Made by a program: the position numbers and the translations under genes. This document shows positions 27,957 through 36,848 of a stretch of 64,000 nt of DNA, in pieces. The first letter of the stretch is position 1; each line of letters begins with the position of its first letter. The stretch is from Burkholderia sp. PAMC 26561 (GTDB taxonomy: Bacteria; Pseudomonadota; Gammaproteobacteria; Burkholderiales; Burkholderiaceae), in the NCBI RefSeq assembly GCF_001557535.2, contig NZ_CP014306.1, positions 1,488,001 to 1,552,000 on the forward strand, read 5' to 3'. Under the pieces are notes generated by a model, which saw only the letters and a program-made list of their open reading frames with translations, ran no database searches and had not been told where the DNA came from.

Positions 27957-28427
27957 TTATTCGCCACCCTCGAAGCCTGTCTGACGCCACGCCTCGAACG
28001 TCACGATCGCAACCGTATTCGACAGATTCAAACTCCTGTTTCCCGGGCGCATTGGCAAGCGGACGCGCCGTTCGGTCGTGAATTGTCCAAGCACCGCGTC
28101 CGACAAGCCACGCGTTTCCGCGCCGAACACAAACCAGTCGCCTTCCTGGAACGCGTGCCCGAAAAACGGCGTGGCGCCGCGTGTGGTGAACGCGAACATG
28201 CGCGTCACGTCGGGTGTTTCCTTCTCGATAAAAGCGTCCCAGTTCGCATGGACGTGCATCTGTGCGTACTCGTGGTAATCGAGTCCGGCGCGGCGCATCT
28301 TGGCGTCATCGAGAGGAAATCCTAACGGCTCGATCAAATGAAGCCGTGCGCCCGTGTTGGCGCACAGCCGAATGACATTGCCGGTATTCGGGGGAATTTC
28401 GGGTTCGACCAGAACTACGTTGAACAT
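27957..28427 (-). CDS. trmL: tRNA (cytidine/uridine-2'-O-)-methyltransferase TrmL
   Basis: TrmL methylates the 2'-O of the wobble nucleotide 34 in tRNA-Leu isoacceptors. The 156-residue protein is a minimal SPOUT enzyme: start FNVVLVEPEIPPNTGNVIRL, the LIEPLGF strand, the FGAETRGLS loop and the deep trefoil-knot motif RSLNLSNTVAIVTFEAWRQ. It is followed on the same strand by no close partner, and comF lies 18 bp upstream in the same direction. Confidence 0.95.
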   Translation of the reverse strand: MFNVVLVEPEIPPNTGNVIRLCANTGARLHLIEPLGFPLDDAKMRRAGLDYHEYAQMHVHANWDAFIEKETPDVTRMFAFTTRGATPFFGHAFQEGDWFVFGAETRGLSDAVLGQFTTERRVRLPMRPGNRSLNLSNTVAIVTFEAWRQTGFEGGE

Positions 28428-28445
28428 AAGCGATGACTCAAAAGA

Positions 28446-29261
28446 TTAGTCTTGCGGTGTGCGCAGCGCGACAAAGTTGGTGACACGCCGCGCGCCCGCG
28501 GTTTTCAGAGTACGGGCCAGCGCGTCGAGCGTGGCGCCGGAAGTCATGACGTCATCGACTATACCGACGTGTTTGCCGCGGACGTCGCGCAGCACTCTGA
28601 AGGCATCGCCGACATTGTGGCGGCGCGTATCGAGATCGAGCTTCGCTTGCGGCGCGGTATTGCGGGTACGCTCGATCAGCGTTGCATCTGCATGCGCACC
28701 CAGCCGGCGTGCCAACGGCTTGCCGATGGACCATGCCTGGTTGTAGCCGCGTGTCCTGAGACGCTTCCTGGACAAAGGCACCGGCGCAACGATATCCGGC
28801 GCGGCTACATTGGAATCTTCGAACGTGGCTTGCAACTGGCGCGCGAATTCATCGGCGCCCGCTAGCCGCGCCTGAAACTTCAGCTCGAGCGCGAGTGTAT
28901 CGAGTGGCGCGCGATAATCGGCGAGCGCGATGGTCGCATCGAAATGCGGCGGCTCGGTGATGCAAAGCTTGCAGCGTGACTGAGCGCGGGAGCGGTCTTC
29001 GCCGGGGCCGGCAAATACCGACATGGGCAATGCACAAATGAAGCAGCGCGTGCGTGCCTGGTTCCAATACTGCTCATCACAGCCGGCACACAACACTCGA
29101 TGTGACAAATTGCCACACAATGCGCACTGACTCGGCAAAGCGATGTCGTGCAACCGCACAAACAAACGCGCGGCATCGATAAAGCCTTTTTGCAACAAGC
29201 CCAAACCTGCACTTGAAGCGAGGACTGAACGGCGCAGGATGAAGAGAAATTGTCGATCCAT
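28446..29261 (-). CDS. comF: ComF-family phosphoribosyltransferase-like protein
   Basis: ComF proteins (GntX in enterics) are linked to DNA uptake in competent bacteria. The 271-residue protein has an N-terminal zinc-finger region with CALCG, LCAGC, CFIC and CKLC pairs, and a C-terminal PRTase fold with VAPVPLSRKRLRTRGYNQA and the phosphoribosyl loop VGIVDDVMTSGATLDA. Start 29261 places the zinc finger at the usual depth; starts at 29288 and beyond are in frame, and the longest would overlap the divergent methyltransferase gene. Confidence 0.88.
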   Translation of the reverse strand: MDRQFLFILRRSVLASSAGLGLLQKGFIDAARLFVRLHDIALPSQCALCGNLSHRVLCAGCDEQYWNQARTRCFICALPMSVFAGPGEDRSRAQSRCKLCITEPPHFDATIALADYRAPLDTLALELKFQARLAGADEFARQLQATFEDSNVAAPDIVAPVPLSRKRLRTRGYNQAWSIGKPLARRLGAHADATLIERTRNTAPQAKLDLDTRRHNVGDAFRVLRDVRGKHVGIVDDVMTSGATLDALARTLKTAGARRVTNFVALRTPQD

Positions 29262-29394
29262 CAGTCCGATCCAAAGACGCGGAAACATTCCGAAATACTG
29301 GCTATAACGCCAGCGAACCGTTGTGGCGTCTGGTTTTGCTGAACGTTTTAACAATCGACCGAGTATACTTCGCACTCTTAGAAAACAGGTTGTC

Positions 29395-30366
29395 ATGTCC
29401 TCAACTTCCGCCAACGCTGGCCGTCCGGCCTACGATTCGCGCCGTATCAGGCGGATTTTCGATCGCCGCGCCGCGAGTTTTGATGACGTCGCATTCCTGC
29501 CGCGCGAAATCGCGGTGCGCATGCGCGAGCGGCTCGAGTACATCAAGGTCGCGCCCGTGCGCGTGCTCGATGCCGGCTGTGGCATGGGGGCCGATCTGCC
29601 GGGGCTGCGCGAGCGGTTTGCGGATGCATCGGTGATCGGGCTTGATCTGTCGACTGGAATGCTGGACCGGGCGAATAAGGCCGAAACGGCGGAATCGGAA
29701 GCCAACGCCGGCTGGCGGCGTTTCCTGCCCGCCACGCTGGGCAAGGCTTTTGGCGCACGGGGTCCGCAACTGGCGCAGGGCGACTTCGCCGAGCTTCCGT
29801 TTTCCGCCGGTGCGTTCGAGATGCTGTGGTCGAACCTCGCGCTGCAATGGCACGCGCGGCCCGACCTCGTGTTCCCTGAATGGGCGCGCGTGCTCAAGGT
29901 GAACGGCCTGTTGATGTTCAGCACGCTCGGACCCGACACGCTGAAGGAGTTGAGCGGCGCTTACAAGCAGGCGGAGAAGTCCTTGGGATTGACGCCGCGG
30001 CGCCACACCATCGAATTCGTCGATATGCATGACCTGGGTGACATGCTTGTCGAAAGCGGTTTTGAGATTCCAGTGATGGATCAGGAAGTGCTGGCAATCA
30101 CCTACAAATCGCCGGAATCGTTGTTGAAGGATGTGCGTGGCTGGGGTGCTTTCCCCGTCGGGACGGGCGCGCAGCAGCACGGACGCGCGTTGCGCGACGC
30201 GCTGCACGCAGCGCTGGAATCACGCCGTCGCGAAGATGGGACGATCCCGCTGACCTTCGAGGTGATTTACGGCCACGCCTGGAAGGCCGTGCCGCGAATG
30301 ACGGCGGAAGGGCATGGAATCATCAGGCTGGAAGATATAGGACGCGGCCCGAAACGAAGCAAGTGA
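29395..30366 (+). CDS. class I SAM-dependent methyltransferase, BioC-like
   Basis: The 323-residue protein has the SAM-binding motif VRVLDAGCGMGADLPGL, an acidic loop VIGLDLSTGML, the FAELPFSAGAFEMLWSNLALQW region and LFSTLGPDTLKEL, which resemble BioC, the malonyl-ACP O-methyltransferase of biotin synthesis. An insertion after about residue 100 (ETAESEANAGWRRFLPATLG) is not in E. coli BioC. No other biotin gene is in the window, so BioC function is probable but not proven. It is divergent from comF; a -10-like TATACT lies at 29364-29369. Confidence 0.8.
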   Translation: MSSTSANAGRPAYDSRRIRRIFDRRAASFDDVAFLPREIAVRMRERLEYIKVAPVRVLDAGCGMGADLPGLRERFADASVIGLDLSTGMLDRANKAETAESEANAGWRRFLPATLGKAFGARGPQLAQGDFAELPFSAGAFEMLWSNLALQWHARPDLVFPEWARVLKVNGLLMFSTLGPDTLKELSGAYKQAEKSLGLTPRRHTIEFVDMHDLGDMLVESGFEIPVMDQEVLAITYKSPESLLKDVRGWGAFPVGTGAQQHGRALRDALHAALESRRREDGTIPLTFEVIYGHAWKAVPRMTAEGHGIIRLEDIGRGPKRSK

Positions 30367-30528
30367 ACAGTGCGGATTGCAGCAGAAGGGCTGGCAAGAC
30401 GCACTCATGCCGAATTTAATGCACCCTTGACCGCCTCCTGGATACGCGCGTCGACAAGCATCCAAAAGGATGCGGCAAAAGGGCGCAGAGGCTTGTGCGG
30501 CTTGGCTTTGCGGCGGGCGCCACCTTGC

Positions 30529-30557
30529 TTGTGGATGCTGGGCAACACGCCTATAAT
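30529..30557 (+). promoter_or_regulatory. sigma-70-type promoter upstream of the DUF2244 gene
   Basis: TTGTGG (30529-30534) and a perfect TATAAT (30552-30557) are separated by 17 bp in the 316-bp gap before the DUF2244 gene. It may also feed the cox genes downstream. A 15-codon frame opens at 30621 in the leader but has no supporting ribosome site; the rest of the gap holds nothing I can name. Confidence 0.65.
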
Positions 30558-30682
30558 GCGTCAGTTTGTCGCCTGGCTGGCATGAATTTCGTCGTCTTCA
30601 TGGTGGCGGGTGAGCATTAAATGAACAGGGCTTGGCACTTGGCGAGAGCGCGGGTGAGACAACTCTGAAGCGGGAGACGGCG

Positions 30683-31159
30683 ATGCAAGCAACCGATCTG
30701 CTGATGGACTCCGAGCCAGTCGTGAAGGACTGGTTGTTCAAGCGGAACTGTTCTGTCTCGCCGCGCCAGTTCGTAGCGTTTTATGTATCGCTGGCGCTGT
30801 TTTCGCTGCTGATCGCGAGTTTGCTGGTGTGGGCAGGCGCTTGGCTGGTGCTGCCTTTTACGGGTATCGAGTTGCTGGCGGTCGGTATCGCGTTCGTCGT
30901 CTACGCGCGCCATGCTGTCGATTACGAGCGGATCCTGCTGTTTCACGACCGGCTTGTGATTGAACGCATGGACGCCGAAACCCTGACGCAGGTGGAATTT
31001 AATCCGCGCTGGGTTCGGGTGGAACCGGGAGCGAGGCCGAGAGATCCGGTCAAGCTAGTGTCGCGGGGCCAGTCGGTGCCTGTCGGGATTCATCTGGCAC
31101 AGTACCGGCGCAAGCAGTTTGCCGTCGAGTTGCGCACATGGCTGATGCGCTGCAACTGA
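30683..31159 (+). CDS. DUF2244 domain membrane protein
   Basis: The 158-residue protein has two adjacent membrane helices (FVAFYVSLALFSLLIASLLV and GAWLVLPFTGIELLAVGIAF) and a soluble C-terminal half with ERILLFHDRLVIERMD and a closing VELRTWLMRCN. This is the DUF2244 layout. Family members often stand next to cytochrome oxidase genes, as here before coxB, but I know of no proven function. Start ATG 30683 follows GGGAGA. The earlier in-frame start at 30632 lacks a site. Confidence 0.85.
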   Translation: MQATDLLMDSEPVVKDWLFKRNCSVSPRQFVAFYVSLALFSLLIASLLVWAGAWLVLPFTGIELLAVGIAFVVYARHAVDYERILLFHDRLVIERMDAETLTQVEFNPRWVRVEPGARPRDPVKLVSRGQSVPVGIHLAQYRRKQFAVELRTWLMRCN

Positions 31160-31185
31160 CACGCGTCACCGGGTAGGTCGTTTCC

Positions 31186-31195
31186 GGGGGGGGGG
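31186..31195 (+). repeat. run of ten G upstream of coxB
   Basis: Ten consecutive G residues lie 68 bp before the coxB start codon, in the leader between the DUF2244 gene and coxB. Runs of this length are prone to slippage and to sequencing error. Confidence 0.9.
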
Positions 31196-31263
31196 CGATG
31201 CATGAGTCGGGCGGATGCAAACGGGGGTCGAGGGTCTGAATGGAAATTTTGGGTAAGGAAGCT

Positions 31264-32859
31264 ATGAAAACAATCAAGCGAGCCCTCTCGGGCGTGCTGG
31301 CGTTAAGCGGACTCCTGTTCGCCGGCGCAGCCCTGGCGGTCAGTGACGTTCCCGGCGGTCCTGGAGTGAACGAACTCAACTTCCAGACGCCCGTGACGAA
31401 GATCGCCGAGGAGCTCTACGGCCTCCATACGTTCATGCTGATCATCTGCACGGTGATTTTTATCGGCGTGTTCGGCGTGATGTTCTATTCCGTCCTGATG
31501 CACCGCAAGTCAAAGGGGCACAAGGCGTCGAATTTCCACGAGAGCACCACCGTCGAAATCATCTGGACGATCGTTCCGTTCGTGATCGTCGTGCTGATGG
31601 CGCTGCCGGCCACCAAGGCCGTGGTTGCCATGAAGGACACCACCAACGCCGACCTGACCGTGAAAGTGACCGGTTATCAGTGGAAGTGGGGCTATGACTA
31701 TGTGAAGGGCCCGGGCGAAGGCATCAATTTCCTGTCCACGCTCACCACGCCGCGCAGCCAGGTCAATGGGCAAGAGCCGATCGGCGAGCTGTATTTGCAG
31801 GAAGTCGACAATCCGCTCGTGGTTCCTGTCGACAAGAAAATTCGCATCATCACGACCGCCAATGACGTTGTTCACTCATGGTATGTCCCGGCATTCGGCG
31901 TGAAGCAAGACGCAATCCCCGGCTTCGTGCGCGACACGTGGTTCAAGGCCGAGAAGATCGGTACGTTTCGCGGCTTCTGTACCGAGCTGTGCGGCAAGGA
32001 ACACGCTTACATGCCGGTTGTGGTCGAGGTGCTGTCTGCTGACGACTACAACAAGTGGGTCGATGGCCAGAAGAAGAAAATGGCCGCCAGCGCCGACGAT
32101 CCGAACAAGACCTACACCATGGACGAACTGAAGGCGCGCGGCGAAAAGGTTTACACGTCGAACTGCGCGGTCTGCCACCAGCCTACGGGCAAGGGCGCGG
32201 GTCAGTTTCCGGCACTCGACGGCAGCAAGATCGCGAACGGTCCGATTGCCGAGCACGTGAGCATCGTGCTGAAGGGCAAGGGCGCAATGCCGAACTGGAG
32301 CGCGACATTGAATGACGTCGAGATCGCTTCGGTGATCACGTACGAACGCAACACGTGGGGTAACCACACGGGCGACATTCTCCAGCCCAAGCAAGTTGCC
32401 GATGCACGCAACGGCAAGATGCCCGAAGGCGGCGACCATCTGGCGGCAGCGGGCGCTGCTGCGCCGGCGGCGGCTTCCGATGCGGCGGCCAGCGCGGCGC
32501 CGGCAGCATCGGCGCCGGCTTCGGATAGCGCGGCTCAATCGGCCGGACTTCCCGCCAGCGTTTATTTCGAAACGGGCAAGAGCGCGTTGCCCGCCGACGC
32601 AGCAGCAGCCGTCACGGCCGCCGCTGATTACGCGAAGGCGCATCCGGACGCAAAGTTCACGTTGTCGGGTTTCACCGACGCAACCGGTTCTGCCGCGATC
32701 AACGCCGACTTGGCGAAGACTCGCGCGCAAGCCGTTCGCGACGCGTTGAAGGCCGCGGGCATTGCGGAAGACCGCATCATTTTGAAGAAGCCGGAAACGA
32801 TCACGGGCGGTGCTGACGCGAGAGAAGCACGGCGTGTGGAGATCAGTCCGGCTGCTTGA
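31264..32859 (+). CDS. coxB: cytochrome c oxidase subunit II with cytochrome c and OmpA-like domains
   Basis: CoxB takes electrons from cytochrome c through the CuA centre. The 531-residue protein has a signal peptide, two membrane helices with the usual TTVEIIWTIVPFVIVVLMALPA, the CuA domain with HSWYVPAF and CTELCGKEH, a fused cytochrome c domain (CAVCH, C301/C304/H305), an Ala/Ser-rich linker and a C-terminal domain of about 100 residues (SVYFETGKSALP to ARRVEI) that reads as an OmpA-like peptidoglycan-binding fold. The first three parts are standard caa3-type architecture; the last is unusual. ATG 31264 follows AAGGA; an ATG 24 bp upstream is less likely. Confidence 0.95.
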   Translation: MKTIKRALSGVLALSGLLFAGAALAVSDVPGGPGVNELNFQTPVTKIAEELYGLHTFMLIICTVIFIGVFGVMFYSVLMHRKSKGHKASNFHESTTVEIIWTIVPFVIVVLMALPATKAVVAMKDTTNADLTVKVTGYQWKWGYDYVKGPGEGINFLSTLTTPRSQVNGQEPIGELYLQEVDNPLVVPVDKKIRIITTANDVVHSWYVPAFGVKQDAIPGFVRDTWFKAEKIGTFRGFCTELCGKEHAYMPVVVEVLSADDYNKWVDGQKKKMAASADDPNKTYTMDELKARGEKVYTSNCAVCHQPTGKGAGQFPALDGSKIANGPIAEHVSIVLKGKGAMPNWSATLNDVEIASVITYERNTWGNHTGDILQPKQVADARNGKMPEGGDHLAAAGAAAPAAASDAAASAAPAASAPASDSAAQSAGLPASVYFETGKSALPADAAAAVTAAADYAKAHPDAKFTLSGFTDATGSAAINADLAKTRAQAVRDALKAAGIAEDRIILKKPETITGGADAREARRVEISPAA

Positions 32860-32949
32860 CGTACGTACCCAAACGTCGCGCTTCCTTCTGAAAGAAAGCA
32901 GGCGTAGCGTATCGCCCAAGTGCCGCAGTATTCGCTTTAGGAGATTGTC

Positions 32950-34587
32950 ATGTCGAGCATCGGACACGATGTAACCGCGGGCCACGAACACGGCCACGCT
33001 CATGATCACGGTCATGAGCACGACGAGCACGCGCACGAGCTGCCTTACGGCTGGCGTCGCTGGCTGTTCGCGACCAACCACAAGGACATCGGTACGTTGT
33101 ACCTGTTGTTCTCGTTCATCATGTTCCTCTCCGGGGGCGTGATGGCGCTGATGATCCGCGCCGAGCTCTTTGAGCCCGGCTTGCAGATCATGCGTCCGGA
33201 GTTCTTCAACCAGTTGACCACCATGCATGGGCTGATCATGGTGTTCGGCGCGATCATGCCGGCGTTCGTCGGCTTCGCGAACTGGATGATCCCGCTGCAG
33301 ATCGGTGCGTCAGACATGGCGTTCGCGCGCATGAACAACTTCAGCTTCTGGCTGCTGCCGGTTGCCGCCATCCTGCTGATCACGTCGTTCTTCGTTCCCG
33401 GCGGCGCAACTGCTGCCGGCTGGACGCTGTACGCGCCGTTGTCCACGCAGATGGGCCCGGGCATGGACTTCGCCATTTTCGCGATCCACCTGATGGGTGC
33501 GTCGTCGATCATGGGCGGTATCAATATCGTCGTGACGATCCTGAACATGCGCGCGCCCGGCATGACGCTCATGAAGATGCCGATGTTCTGCTGGACCTGG
33601 CTGATCACCGCGTACCTGCTGATTGCCGTGATGCCGGTTCTGGCAGGCGCGATCACCATGGTGCTGTTCGATCGCCATTTCGGCACGTCGTTCTTCAACG
33701 CGGCGGGCGGCGGCGATCCGGTGATGTACCAGCACATCTTCTGGTTCTTCGGGCATCCCGAGGTGTACATCATGATCTTGCCGGCGTTCGGGATCGTGTC
33801 GCAGGTGATTCCGGCGTTCTCGCGCAAGCCGCTGTTCGGCTATAGCTCGATGGTGTATGCAACGGCCTCCATTGCGATTCTGTCGTTCATGGTCTGGGCG
33901 CACCACATGTTCGCGACCGGCATGCCGGTGACGGGCCAGTTGTTCTTCATGTACGCGACCATGCTGATCGCCGTGCCGACGGGCGTAAAGGTGTTCAACT
34001 GGGTTGCCACCATGTGGCGCGGTGCGTTGAGCTTCGAAACACCAATGATCTTCGCGATCGGCTTTCTGTTCGTGTTCACCATGGGCGGTTTCACGGGCTT
34101 GATCCTGTCCATGGCGCCGCTCGATATCCAGATGCACGGCACTTACTACGTGGTGGCGCACTTCCACTACGTGCTCGTGGCCGGCTCCCTGTTCGCGCTG
34201 TTCTCGGGCTGGTATTACTGGGCGCCGAAATGGACGGGCTGGATGTACAACGAGACGCGCGGCAAGATCCATTTCTGGGCGTCGATGATCTTCTTCAACA
34301 TCACGTTCTTCCCGATGCACTTCCTGGGCCTCGCCGGCATGCCGCGTCGTTATGCGGATTACCCGGCGCAGTTCACGGACTTCAACCAGATCGCAACGAT
34401 TGGCGCGTTCGGTTTCGGCTTGGCTCAGGTGTACTTCCTGTTCGCTGTCGCATTGCCGACGTATCGCGGCGGTGGCGATCTGGTGAAGGCGGAAGACAAG
34501 CCGTGGGACGGCGCTGAAGGACTGGAGTGGACCGTGCCGAGCCCGGCTCCGTTCCATACGTTCGAGCGTCCGCCGCAGGTCGAGTAA
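32950..34587 (+). CDS. ctaD: cytochrome c oxidase subunit I
   Basis: CtaD holds heme a and the heme a3-CuB centre where oxygen is reduced to water and protons are pumped. The 545-residue protein has twelve predicted helices, the CuB and cross-linked Tyr region WFFGHPEVYIMILPAFG, the FSYSSMVYA-type stretch before HHMFATGM and the heme ligand region HFHYVLVAGSLFALFSG. The N-terminal 30 residues are His/Asp/Glu-rich (HEHGHAHDHGHEHDEHAHE), a possible metal-binding extension. AGGAGATTGTC precedes the ATG. Confidence 0.98.
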   Translation: MSSIGHDVTAGHEHGHAHDHGHEHDEHAHELPYGWRRWLFATNHKDIGTLYLLFSFIMFLSGGVMALMIRAELFEPGLQIMRPEFFNQLTTMHGLIMVFGAIMPAFVGFANWMIPLQIGASDMAFARMNNFSFWLLPVAAILLITSFFVPGGATAAGWTLYAPLSTQMGPGMDFAIFAIHLMGASSIMGGINIVVTILNMRAPGMTLMKMPMFCWTWLITAYLLIAVMPVLAGAITMVLFDRHFGTSFFNAAGGGDPVMYQHIFWFFGHPEVYIMILPAFGIVSQVIPAFSRKPLFGYSSMVYATASIAILSFMVWAHHMFATGMPVTGQLFFMYATMLIAVPTGVKVFNWVATMWRGALSFETPMIFAIGFLFVFTMGGFTGLILSMAPLDIQMHGTYYVVAHFHYVLVAGSLFALFSGWYYWAPKWTGWMYNETRGKIHFWASMIFFNITFFPMHFLGLAGMPRRYADYPAQFTDFNQIATIGAFGFGLAQVYFLFAVALPTYRGGGDLVKAEDKPWDGAEGLEWTVPSPAPFHTFERPPQVE

Positions 34588-34657
34588 GTTTTTTGGCGGT
34601 GCGTCCCGCAGAAGCGGCGCGCACCGGCCAAACCAGCAGCACACTGACAGCGAATGC

Positions 34658-34825
34658 ATGACTAGCGGAATAAAGTCTGATCGGATGACCCGTAATTCAC
34701 AGAAGCAACGAACGCCCGCCGAAGTCCGCGCGGGCAACAAGCGGCTCGGATTTATCCTGCTGGCGGTAGCCGCGGTGTTTTTCCTGGCCGTGGTCGTCGA
34801 CCAGTACGTGCGTTCGAGAGGCTAG
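34658..34825 (+). CDS. cytochrome oxidase small assembly protein
   Basis: This 55-residue frame runs from ATG 34658 to TAG 34823-34825. It encodes a basic N-terminus (MTRNSQKQRTPAEVRAGNKR) and one membrane helix (LGFILLAVAAVFFLAVVVDQ) ending YVRSRG. The position between ctaD and ctaG and this layout match the small assembly protein often annotated in Burkholderiaceae cox operons. A second possible start is the ATG at 34685. The gene ends 8 bp before ctaG. The role is inferred from context. Confidence 0.8.
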   Translation: MTSGIKSDRMTRNSQKQRTPAEVRAGNKRLGFILLAVAAVFFLAVVVDQYVRSRG

Positions 34826-34833
34826 GGAGCAAC

Positions 34834-35406
34834 GTGTCTACGCCTCAAGAGGTAAAGGAAGACCGCGCGTTCAATCGCTCGATGATGTTCAAGCTGATCG
34901 TCGTCGCGGCCGCCATGTTTGGTTTCGGTTTCGCGCTGGTGCCCATGTACCGTGCGATTTGCTCGATCACCGGCATCAACAACCTTGTGCAGCGCGACGT
35001 CGGTGCGCGGGAAGCGAAGAACACGCAGGTCGACACGAGCCGCAAGATCGCCATCGAATTCGATGCCAATGCGCGCGGCCCGTTGCAATTCAAGCCTGAG
35101 CAGAACTCGCTCGACGTGCATCCCGGCGAAGTGATGACGGTGATGTACGAGGTGACCAACCAGCAGGGCCGTACGGTTCAGGCGCAAGCCATTCCTAGCT
35201 ACGCGCCCATGCAGGCCACCGAGTACTTCAAGAAGATCGAGTGCTTTTGTTTTACGCAGCAAACGTTGAAGCCGAACGAGACCCGGCGCATGCCCGTGGT
35301 GTTCGTGGTGGACCCGAAGCTGCCGAAGGATGTGAAAACGATCACGTTGTCATACACGTTCTTTGAGTTGACCGCGCCGGCGACGGTGTCACGCAGCGGT
35401 ACCTGA
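34834..35406 (+). CDS. ctaG: cytochrome c oxidase assembly protein CtaG (Cox11)
   Basis: CtaG/Cox11 delivers copper to the CuB site of subunit I. The 190-residue protein has one membrane anchor (LIVVAAAMFGFGFALVPMY) and a periplasmic Ig-like copper-binding domain with the conserved CFCF motif in KKIECFCFTQQTL and the MPVVFVVDP segment. The start is GTG 34834 with AGGGAG 4 nt upstream. It lies directly after the small assembly protein gene. Confidence 0.96.
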   Translation: MSTPQEVKEDRAFNRSMMFKLIVVAAAMFGFGFALVPMYRAICSITGINNLVQRDVGAREAKNTQVDTSRKIAIEFDANARGPLQFKPEQNSLDVHPGEVMTVMYEVTNQQGRTVQAQAIPSYAPMQATEYFKKIECFCFTQQTLKPNETRRMPVVFVVDPKLPKDVKTITLSYTFFELTAPATVSRSGT

Positions 35407-35486
35407 AGCGGTTACCTTCAAGGCAGCCCGCGAGGCAAGGATGCGCGGCGATGTAGTCCACAAGTCGTGTGAAGCGGCGGAGAAGC

Positions 35487-35696
35487 ATGATGGTCGAAAT
35501 ACAAAAGCCGGTTCCGAAGAGCAGTTTTCTCCGGTTGCTGAAGGCGGTTTTCTGGTCGTTCTTCGGTGTGCGCCGTCGCCGCGACCTCGAAAGCGATGCG
35601 TCCCTGAATCCGCTGCATCTGATCGCGGCGGGCGTCATTGGGGCAGTGCTGTTTATCGTCGTGTTGCTGGTGGTGGTGCGGGCAGTAGTGGGATAA
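35487..35696 (+). CDS. DUF2970 domain protein
   Basis: The 69-residue protein has the DUF2970 pattern: FLRLLKAVFWSFFGVRRRRDLE followed by a single C-terminal membrane helix (AAGVIGAVLFIVVLLVVVRAVV). Proteins of this family commonly lie between ctaG and ctaE in beta-proteobacteria and are thought to help oxidase assembly, without proof. GGAG lies 4 nt before ATG 35487; another Met follows immediately at 35490. Confidence 0.85.
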   Translation: MMVEIQKPVPKSSFLRLLKAVFWSFFGVRRRRDLESDASLNPLHLIAAGVIGAVLFIVVLLVVVRAVVG

Positions 35697-35771
35697 AGCT
35701 GGTGGGACCGCGTGGGGCGGCGCCCGAGGCAGAAAAAATTCAAGCAACTGGATCGAAGTGGAGAATCAATA

Positions 35772-36629
35772 ATGAGCGGTCAAAACGAAAGCCCGTACTA
35801 TTTCGTCCCGCACCCGTCGAAGCATCCAATCATGGCCGCCACTGGTCTTTTGATTTCGATGGCTTCGCTGGCGTCGTGGGTGAATGGTGAACCGTGGGGG
35901 CCGATCGGCTTTGTTATCGGCCTGCTTTGGCTGCTTTATACGCTGTGGCACTGGTTTGGCGATTCCATCGGGGAATCGGAAGGCGGGATGTACGGCAAGA
36001 ATGTCGATCTGTCGTACCGCTGGAGCATGAGCTGGTTCATCTTTTCCGAAGTCATGTTCTTTGGTGCGTTCTTCGGCGCGCTGTTCTATGCGCGGCAGAT
36101 CGCGCTGCACGAACTCGGCAGCCTGGATTACAAGCTGATCTGGCCGGACTTCACCGCGGTATGGCCGAACAACGGCCCGGCTGCGCTGATCTCCCATTTC
36201 CGTTCCATGACCCCGTGGCCGCTGCCGACGATCAACACCGCACTGCTGCTGAGCTCGGGCGCGACGCTGACTGTCGCTCACCATGCGCTGCGCGAGAATC
36301 ATCGTAAGAAAACGATTATCTGGCTGGCTGCGACCGTTGGCCTTGGCGTGATGTTCCTGTTCTGCCAGGGCTACGAATATTTCCATGCCTACAACGAATT
36401 GAACCTGACGCTGGCGTCCGGCGTTTATGGCTCGACGTTCTTCCTGCTGACCGGCTTTCACGGCTTCCACGTTTTCCTCGGCGGCACCATGCTGACGGTG
36501 GTTCTCGTGCGTGTAATCCGCGGACACTTCACCGCGGACCATCACTTCGCTTTCGAAGGCGCCGCGTGGTACTGGCACTTCGTGGACGTGGTCTGGCTCG
36601 GGTTGTACGTGGTCGTCTATTGGTTGTAA
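35772..36629 (+). CDS. ctaE: cytochrome c oxidase subunit III
   Basis: Subunit III stabilises the catalytic core of the aa3 oxidase. The 285-residue protein has seven predicted membrane helices, YYFVPHPSKHPIMAATGL at the start, the SEVMFFGAFFGALFYAR and GLGVMFLFCQGYEY segments, and the signature FLLTGFHGFHVFLGG with WYWHFVDVVWLGLYVVVY at the end. Start ATG 35772 follows GGAGAATCAATA. Confidence 0.97.
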   Translation: MSGQNESPYYFVPHPSKHPIMAATGLLISMASLASWVNGEPWGPIGFVIGLLWLLYTLWHWFGDSIGESEGGMYGKNVDLSYRWSMSWFIFSEVMFFGAFFGALFYARQIALHELGSLDYKLIWPDFTAVWPNNGPAALISHFRSMTPWPLPTINTALLLSSGATLTVAHHALRENHRKKTIIWLAATVGLGVMFLFCQGYEYFHAYNELNLTLASGVYGSTFFLLTGFHGFHVFLGGTMLTVVLVRVIRGHFTADHHFAFEGAAWYWHFVDVVWLGLYVVVYWL

Positions 36630-36712
36630 GCGCGAACTACGAAGGGACGCGACAATAGTGCGGACCCTTCGCCAGATAGTCTGAAGTCGATTGAAGAAGA
36701 TGCTTTGAAAAG

Positions 36713-36743
36713 CGCCGCCTCGACCTGATTCGGGCGGCGTTTT
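36713..36743 (+). terminator. terminator after ctaE
   Basis: CGCCGCC (36713-36719) and GGCGGCG (36733-36739) form a 7-bp GC stem followed by TTTT, with a second T-run to 36751. It lies between convergent ctaE and the small twin-membrane protein gene. Confidence 0.7.
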
Positions 36744-36848
36744 GCGTTTTTGCGATGTGCCGTTTTGTCGCAGCACGGATTGCACGGTCAGGCGCTGGAT
36801 CGCGGAAAATCGCGCGGAGTTCGAGCCCAACACTTTACTGATGCGCGA

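Noticed and set aside
30621..30668. 15-codon frame upstream of the DUF2244 gene as a leader peptide
   Set aside because: No ribosome site, no biased codon content and no hairpin next to it.
33310..34740. 476-codon frame opposite ctaD, and a similar one opposite cyoB (53026-54384)
   Set aside because: Both are antisense to oxidase subunit I genes whose motifs are certain.
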